From Planctomycetota bacterium (GTDB lineage Bacteria > JAJVIF01 > JAPKYR01), in NCBI GenBank assembly GCA_030673355.1, contig DAOVJF010000046.1:1-11030 (forward strand): DNA of 11,030 nucleotides, in the 5' to 3' direction. Position 1 is the stretch's first letter. Each line of letters begins with the position of its first letter. Under the pieces are notes generated by a model. It ran no database searches, had not been told where the DNA came from, and was given only the letters and a program-made list of their open reading frames with translations. Below are positions 6,573-11,030 of the stretch, one piece after another. The position numbers and the translations under genes are program-made.

Positions 6573-9500
6573 ATGCAATTGGAGCTCGATAACGCTCAGC
6601 GTGAAGCGGTGGAATCCCCGGACCGGGTGGTAATGGTTGTCGCCGGACCCGGTACCGGCAAAACCAGGGTGCTTTCATCACGGGTTCGCTGGTTGACAGA
6701 ATACCAGGGTGTCGATCCTTCAAAAATCCTGGCGATAACATACACAAACCGTGCTGCCGCTGAAATGCGAAGCAGGCTCCTGTCCCGTAAATTCGAGACA
6801 GTAAAAGCCGGCGCTCCTGAATCCGGTGAGAGCGAAATCGAAAATTCTATTTCACCGGCATCGGAAGTTACAGTGGCTACATTCCATGCCTGGGCTTACA
6901 GGCTTGTGAGGAAGTATCACCGGGCACTCGGGTTCAATCGTGAGCCGGTGATCTTCGATGACGATGCCAAGGAGCAGGTCCTCCGCAGAATCCTTGCCGA
7001 GAGGCGTATCCCCGAAGAAGCCGCTCCTGTCCGGCACTTAAAGCAACACCTCGATCGGGTTAAATCAGAGGTGGCATGTCCGTTGATGGATAACCGCTAC
7101 GATCCCGAACATTTTGAAATATTGATGGACATATTCCGGAGTTACCAGCAGGAACTTGAATTGAGGGGTGTACTGGATTTCTCGGACATATTGCTGACTG
7201 CTTTGCGGTTACTTTATTTACACCCGGACATTCGTGAGGAAATTACCGGTTCGATCGAGCACCTGCTGATCGATGAATTCCAGGATATTAACTCGGCACA
7301 GTACCGAATTGTAGACGCTTTGGAGCATCCGGGTCTGAGCCTTTTCGCTGTCGGTGACGAGGACCAGACAATTTACGCGTTCCGTGGATCGTCGGGAGTA
7401 TTTATCGACAGGTTTGTAGCCGATTTCGGGGCGGCATTGATTCCTCTTGGATCGAGTTACCGGTGTGATGCCGGCATCCTGTACGCGGCTGGATCGCTGA
7501 TTTCGAATAACAGCAGATTTTACCAGCGGGCACCGAAGCCTCCGGATGATCTCCGTGAAAAACCCCCTATCGGGGTGTTTGAAGTTGAGGATGAAGAGGA
7601 AGAAGCAAAAATAGCATCGAAACTCATTAAAAGCTGGATTAATGCGGGATGTGAATATCGTGAAATCGCAATTCTCTACAGGGTGCACTACATCGCAGAC
7701 GCATGTGAAAGCATACTTATCGACAGCGGTATACCAACGCTGAGGCTGCTGCCTGAACGGCAGAGGAACCTGATCCCGGGTGATCCTCTTCCCTTGTTGA
7801 AACTGGCGGTAATCGACACTGAATGGGACTGGGACCGTGCGCTTGGCCTTCCGAGAGACCGTCTCGGGGAGCTCGATGACCTCCGTGTAAGGCTTGCGGC
7901 CAGAAAAGACAACGTTCCCCTGTACCGGTTATTTAATCAGCCGTCCAAATTCAAACATATGAGCGCGCTAGCGCGTTCTCAACTTGCCGGGTTGAATAAA
8001 TTTGTGCGAAAGCTGAGGAACCGTGCTGACAAGGACGCCCCATCGGAGCTACTGAATCTTGTAGTCAAACATCTGGATGAAAACCACTCGCCCTGGAATA
8101 AGGCTGAGGATGAATGGCTCGCGAATGAAATATCCATATTGCGGGGATTCGAAAAAATTTCACCTGGGGTAATTCTTGATGAGTGGCATGCGAGCAGTGA
8201 TGGAATCCGGATTTTTCACGGCCCAACCATTACAGCGTTCCTGGCGGCAAAAATCCTCATGGATTTATGTAAGGAGATACTTGAGATAAAAGCTGAACGA
8301 ATACCGGTACCTTTCGATCATGCTGAGATCAGTTCCGGTTATATAGATTCCAGGCCCGGAGTCATAATCGGGTTAAATTTTTCACCAGGCATTTTCTACC
8401 CGCCAGAGACACTCCTCCCGCGTGCGACATATATAACAAGTGATGGTATTTCCGATCACCAGCCTGAAAATCCCGAAATGGAAGAAAATGTCCTGCTGGT
8501 TCTTGCTTCGTTGAATTTCAGTTCAAAGCTCGCTGGCTACCGTCCGGGTGGCGGTGAGGAAGAAATCCTGGTCTTTTTCGACCTTGAGACAACCGGAACT
8601 GATATTTTTCGCTCCGAGATCGTTGAGATCGCCGCGGTGAAAGTTCATTTGAAGGGACATGAAATAAGGGAACTGGGGCATTTTCACAGTCTTGTTAAAC
8701 CAAACAAGCCTATACCCGCATCAGCCAAGGCGATACATGGGATATCAGACGACGATGTCCGCGATGCTCGTCACGCTGCGGAAATAATTCCAAGGTTCCT
8801 TGATTTCATCGGAGACGCTCCGCTTGCCGGCCATAACATCGATTTTTTCGACCTTCCGATTTTGAAACGCTATGCCGGGGAGCTTCTCAACCGGGTCGTG
8901 CAAAATCTTACACTCGACACACTTCCGTTATCACGTCGGTTGTTTCCGGATGAACCCCACCGGCTCACCGTGCTTGCGGAGAAATTCGGGATTGACACCG
9001 GCACAGCCCACCGTGCCCTGGATGATGTCCGGACAAATATCGAGGTATTCAGAAAATTGACGGAGATTGATGAATCGTTCCGGGCGAGGGGTTTCCTTTC
9101 AGACCTCCCCTTGATTCTGGCCCTGGCACATGCAGTGGATGATAACCAGGAATCGGACCCTGCATTGATCAACCAGGCTGCGATCCGTAGATTTACCGCA
9201 TATGATGGCGAGATCGATAAACATCCATTTATCGAAACAATCAAGGATGACCTTACACCCGGTGGATTGAAAAATATCATTGGGATACTGAAAACACTGG
9301 TACGATCCATTATCCTGGAGACGCCCGGTAATCCTTTACTGACCGGGAGAATCGAAATGCTGCGTGAGGAAGCGTTACGTCTTGAAGATGAGCATCCGGA
9401 AATCATGCTTGGGGAGTATCTCGGGCATATTGCCCTTCTCACCGATGGGGATTTCGAATCCGACGAGGATGCTGTCAGGATGATGACGCTTCATGCAGCG

Positions 9501-9767
9501 AAGGGCCTTGAATTCGACAGGGTAATTATCATCGGTATGGAACAGGGTAATCTTCCGCACCGCCTGGCAATGAATAAGACGGTGCTGGAAATTGAGGAAG
9601 AAAGAAGGCTGTTATACGTGGGCCTTACACGTGCCAGAAAACGGGCTGCTTTAGTCTATGCCCGTCGCAGGAACGGCCGCTGGAGAGGGCAGTCAATGTT
9701 TCTGCATGAGCTTCCGCGGCGATCTTATAAGCGTTTCAGGACAAAAGACCGGATCTCAGGAAAATAG
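6573..9767 (+). CDS. UvrD/PcrA-type SF1 helicase with inserted DnaQ-like 3'-5' exonuclease domain
   Basis: The 1064-residue protein has a complete SF1A motor: Q-motif Gln9, Walker A AGPGTGKT (24-31), motif Ia AITYTNRAAAEM, motif Ib TFHAW, Walker B DEFQD (234-238), motif III GDEDQTIYAFRG (from 261), motif IV SYR, motif V TLHAAKGLEFD (Lys977) and motif VI YVGLTRAR (1015-1022). Typical UvrD/PcrA proteins are about 650-750 residues. The excess lies between the motif IVa-like region AILYR and motif V. It includes a DEDDh exonuclease at about 664-835 and an unassigned block at about 545-660. The 2B-like sequence resumes before LGEYLGHIALLTDGD, just upstream of motif V. The expected activity is ATP-driven 3'-5' unwinding coupled to 3' end trimming in DNA repair, inferred from intact motifs. 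The ATG at 6573 is the only sensible start: an in-frame stop lies at 6519 and no other start fits the MQLELDNAQREAV opening. Confidence 0.92.
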   Translation: MQLELDNAQREAVESPDRVVMVVAGPGTGKTRVLSSRVRWLTEYQGVDPSKILAITYTNRAAAEMRSRLLSRKFETVKAGAPESGESEIENSISPASEVTVATFHAWAYRLVRKYHRALGFNREPVIFDDDAKEQVLRRILAERRIPEEAAPVRHLKQHLDRVKSEVACPLMDNRYDPEHFEILMDIFRSYQQELELRGVLDFSDILLTALRLLYLHPDIREEITGSIEHLLIDEFQDINSAQYRIVDALEHPGLSLFAVGDEDQTIYAFRGSSGVFIDRFVADFGAALIPLGSSYRCDAGILYAAGSLISNNSRFYQRAPKPPDDLREKPPIGVFEVEDEEEEAKIASKLIKSWINAGCEYREIAILYRVHYIADACESILIDSGIPTLRLLPERQRNLIPGDPLPLLKLAVIDTEWDWDRALGLPRDRLGELDDLRVRLAARKDNVPLYRLFNQPSKFKHMSALARSQLAGLNKFVRKLRNRADKDAPSELLNLVVKHLDENHSPWNKAEDEWLANEISILRGFEKISPGVILDEWHASSDGIRIFHGPTITAFLAAKILMDLCKEILEIKAERIPVPFDHAEISSGYIDSRPGVIIGLNFSPGIFYPPETLLPRATYITSDGISDHQPENPEMEENVLLVLASLNFSSKLAGYRPGGGEEEILVFFDLETTGTDIFRSEIVEIAAVKVHLKGHEIRELGHFHSLVKPNKPIPASAKAIHGISDDDVRDARHAAEIIPRFLDFIGDAPLAGHNIDFFDLPILKRYAGELLNRVVQNLTLDTLPLSRRLFPDEPHRLTVLAEKFGIDTGTAHRALDDVRTNIEVFRKLTEIDESFRARGFLSDLPLILALAHAVDDNQESDPALINQAAIRRFTAYDGEIDKHPFIETIKDDLTPGGLKNIIGILKTLVRSIILETPGNPLLTGRIEMLREEALRLEDEHPEIMLGEYLGHIALLTDGDFESDEDAVRMMTLHAAKGLEFDRVIIIGMEQGNLPHRLAMNKTVLEIEEERRLLYVGLTRARKRAALVYARRRNGRWRGQSMFLHELPRRSYKRFRTKDRISGK
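7964..7975. repeat. Perfect 12-base palindrome inside the helicase gene
   Basis: CGCGCTAGCGCG is its own reverse complement and extends with one mismatch pair to GAG...TTC (7961-7978). It codes for part of SALARS in the 2B-like region. It may be a chance product of GC-rich codons. Confidence 0.5.
8562..9077 (+). other. DnaQ/DEDDh exonuclease domain encoded within the helicase
   Basis: Residues about 664-835 of the helicase form an epsilon-type exonuclease. ExoI is FFDLETTG with Asp670 and Glu672, ExoII is GHNIDFFD with Asp757, and ExoIII is HRALDD with His813 and Asp818. These are the five residues of the DEDDh class that bind two metal ions and hydrolyse 3' ends. KAIHGISDDDV and FPDEPHRLTVLAEKFGI match the usual substrate-facing segments of PolC/DnaQ-type domains. 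The reading frame is continuous into helicase sequence on both sides, so this is an insertion within one gene and not two overlapping genes. Confidence 0.9.
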
Positions 9768-9828
9768 GTTTTATATTTGTGACATAATTCACTTTTTCGT
9801 GTAATCAGGGGCAGGTAATTCTTAATTT

Positions 9829-9837
9829 TGTTATAAT
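9829..9837 (+). promoter_or_regulatory. Extended -10 promoter candidate for gatC-gatA
   Basis: TGTTATAAT matches the extended -10 consensus TGnTATAAT, in which the TG dinucleotide can replace a -35 element. No -35 is visible at the right spacing. The predicted start near 9844 gives a leader of about 100 bases before the gatC ATG at 9946. Confidence 0.45.
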
Positions 9838-9881
9838 ACCCCGACTGCATTTATGTATCGTCGAATCTCGGTTTTTAGCCC

Positions 9882-9905
9882 CATCCTGGTAAATTCACCG
9901 GGATG
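9882..9905 (+). promoter_or_regulatory. Hairpin in the gatC 5' leader
   Basis: CATCCTGGT (9882-9890) pairs with ACCGGGATG (9897-9905) over nine base pairs including one T-G wobble, around a six-base loop AAATTC. No T-run follows on either strand, so it does not look like an intrinsic terminator. It lies about 40 bases before the gatC start and could influence leader stability or translation. Confidence 0.4.
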
Positions 9906-9945
9906 CTGTTGTGCGCTGGTTAAATAATGTCTGGGTTTGTTGACC

Positions 9946-10284
9946 ATGGATAAAAGAAAAGAGATCGTTCATCCAGGTGAAATTACCAATGACGTTCTTC
10001 AGAATGTGATTGATCTCGCAAGGCTGGATCCAATCGGTCCATCCATGACACTGCAGAAAGAACACCTGAAAAAAATCCTCGATCATTTCAGTGTTCTCGC
10101 CCAGGTTGATGTTTCGAACCTGGACCCGACAATCCATGTGAATCCGGCAAAGTTGCCGTTACGTGAGGACATTGTTGTGGATTTTCTATCCCAGGATGAA
10201 GCGTTGGCTAACGCCCGTCTAAGGACCCCGGAATTTTTCCAGGTCCCGAAAATCCTCGAGCCTGAGGAATCGGAAAAACGTTGA
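9946..10284 (+). CDS. gatC: Asp/Glu-tRNA amidotransferase subunit C
   Basis: This 112-residue protein is typical of GatC in length. It has the family helices and end motifs: VIDLARLDP near the N-terminus, LDHFSVLAQVDVSNLDPTIHV centrally, LREDIVVDFLSQDEALANA, and the terminal FFQVPKIL. GatC is the small subunit that wraps around GatA and GatB and stabilises the amidotransferase converting misacylated Glu-tRNA(Gln) or Asp-tRNA(Asn) to Gln- or Asn-tRNA. The ATG at 9946 is chosen over a TTG three codons earlier (9937), which has no better upstream site. Neither start has a clear Shine-Dalgarno. The protein starts with about 15 residues (MDKRKEIVHPGEI...) ahead of the usual first helix. gatA follows after 13 bases, so the two are almost certainly co-transcribed. 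Confidence 0.9.
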   Translation: MDKRKEIVHPGEITNDVLQNVIDLARLDPIGPSMTLQKEHLKKILDHFSVLAQVDVSNLDPTIHVNPAKLPLREDIVVDFLSQDEALANARLRTPEFFQVPKILEPEESEKR

Positions 10285-10297
10285 TTATTTAAAGATC

Positions 10298-11030
10298 ATG
10301 AAGGGATTCAATGAATTATCAATTGAGAAGCTGAAGGCTGAACTCGATGGCGGCAAAATCAGCCCGCGCGAGCTCATCCAGAAGATAAAAAAACGGGTAG
10401 ATTCTATCGAGCCAAAGCTTCATGCCCTTAACCGGGAAACTTTCGAACACGCATTCAACGATATTGATATTTCCGGGTCGGTTATTCAGCCGTACAGGGG
10501 AATCCCTTACATCCAGAAGGACAACATCTGCACGACCGGTATCCCGACAAACTGCTCGAGTAAAATTCTTGATGGATTTGTCCCTCCCTACACCGCAACT
10601 GCCGACAGCCGTCCTACAGAAGCCGGGTTCAGCCTTATTGGGAAAGCCAACATGGATGAATTCGCGATGGGATCGAGCACTGAATATTCTGCATGGGGTC
10701 CCACATTCAACCCATTCGACACATCAAGGGTGCCGGGCGGCTCATCCGGTGGATGTGCAGCGGCGGTAGCGGCAGGCTATGCGCCGCTGGCATTCGGTAC
10801 CGATACAGGCGGAAGTGTTCGTCAACCCGCGGCGTTCTGCGGGAATGTTGGCCTTCGCCCAACATACGGCCGTGTATCCCGGTGGGGACTTGTCGCGTAC
10901 GCGTCGTCACTCGATCAGATAGGACCGATCACATCCACTGTCAGGGACTCCGCACACGCACTGTCAATCATTGAAGGACCCGACTCTCGCGACAGCACGC
11001 TTGTTGACGTTCCAAAGGAAGATTATTTAA
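10298..11030 (+). CDS. gatA: Asp/Glu-tRNA amidotransferase subunit A (3' end cut by window edge)
   Basis: 244 codons are visible of an expected roughly 480, and the frame is open to the right edge. The amidase-signature catalytic triad is complete: Lys74 in GIPYIQKDNI, cis-Ser149 in PGGSSGG, and nucleophile Ser173 in GTDTGGSVRQPA. Their spacing equals that of the known GatA triad (Lys79-Ser154-Ser178 in Staphylococcus aureus). NMDEFAMGSSTEYSAWGPTFNP is the conserved GatA stretch that sets it apart from other amidases. GatA hydrolyses glutamine and passes ammonia to GatB, which amidates the misacylated tRNA. The ATG at 10298 lies 13 bases after the gatC stop, with only a weak AAAG upstream. 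gatB is not in the window and may lie downstream or elsewhere. Confidence 0.93.
   Translation, partial: MKGFNELSIEKLKAELDGGKISPRELIQKIKKRVDSIEPKLHALNRETFEHAFNDIDISGSVIQPYRGIPYIQKDNICTTGIPTNCSSKILDGFVPPYTATADSRPTEAGFSLIGKANMDEFAMGSSTEYSAWGPTFNPFDTSRVPGGSSGGCAAAVAAGYAPLAFGTDTGGSVRQPAAFCGNVGLRPTYGRVSRWGLVAYASSLDQIGPITSTVRDSAHALSIIEGPDSRDSTLVDVPKEDYL

Noticed and set aside
6412..6633. 73-codon frame in the gap before the helicase
   Set aside because: It starts at a TTG without RBS, overlaps the helicase start by 61 bases and has no recognisable motif.
8870..9442. 190-codon minus-strand frame opposite the exonuclease and 2B region
   Set aside because: It is a Ser/Arg-rich shadow of the conserved helicase frame.
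9779..9797. GTGA...TCAC followed by five T after the helicase stop, as an intrinsic terminator
   Set aside because: The stem is only four base pairs with an AT-rich loop, too weak to call.
9882..9905. gatC leader hairpin as a rho-independent terminator or T-box
   Set aside because: No T-run follows it on either strand and no T-box specifier or antiterminator landmarks are visible.
1..11030. CRISPR array, insertion sequence, prophage or toxin-antitoxin defence locus
   Set aside because: No direct repeat array, transposase, integrase, terminal inverted repeats or small paired toxin-like frames were found. The helicase-nuclease resembles some defence proteins in function, but its neighbours are housekeeping genes.

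Overview
The window looks like ordinary bacterial chromosome from an uncultured or poorly described lineage. It has bacterial-type lipoproteins, a YchF-family ATPase, a UvrD-type helicase and GatC-GatA. There are no phage, transposon, CRISPR, rRNA or tRNA signals. G+C looks to be about half by eye. I cannot name the phylum. Large exported lipoproteins with PKD, pre-peptidase C-terminal and LVIVD propeller modules are typical of environmental Gram-negative candidate phyla, but that is only a hint.

Left part (1-5135): two lipoprotein genes diverge from an AT-rich spacer of 280 bases. The minus-strand gene (1-1432, running off the left edge) and the plus-strand gene (1713-5135) are paralogues over roughly their first 400 residues. 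They share a collinear module with motifs NADG-x-SRW-x-NP-x-EFTT, LNPYK/VNPYK and GYA-x-x-CCW. After that module they differ. The minus-strand protein has a PKD-like segment. The plus-strand protein has a pre-peptidase C-terminal-like domain followed by about 14 LVIVD-type repeats, enough for two seven-bladed beta-propellers. I do not recognise the shared N-terminal module.

Middle part (5270-9767): a divergent YchF-like P-loop NTPase with an intact C-terminal TGS-like domain is followed by a 1064-residue SF1 UvrD/PcrA-type helicase. The helicase has a complete DnaQ-type DEDDh 3'-5' exonuclease inserted between its N-terminal motor motifs and motifs V/VI. All helicase motifs and all five exonuclease catalytic residues are present, so one chain appears to combine unwinding and exonuclease activity. 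About 115 residues just before the exonuclease match nothing I know. The helicase start codon sits just downstream of a perfect TATAAT with no Shine-Dalgarno, which suggests a leaderless transcript.

Right part (9768-11030): an extended -10 element and a hairpin-bearing leader precede gatC and the start of gatA (cut by the right edge). These encode two subunits of the tRNA-dependent amidotransferase that makes Gln-tRNA(Gln) and/or Asn-tRNA(Asn). No gatB is visible.

The gene blocks do not form an obvious single pathway. The items most worth following are the exonuclease-in-helicase architecture, the shared unknown lipoprotein module, and the divergent YchF-like protein next to the helicase.
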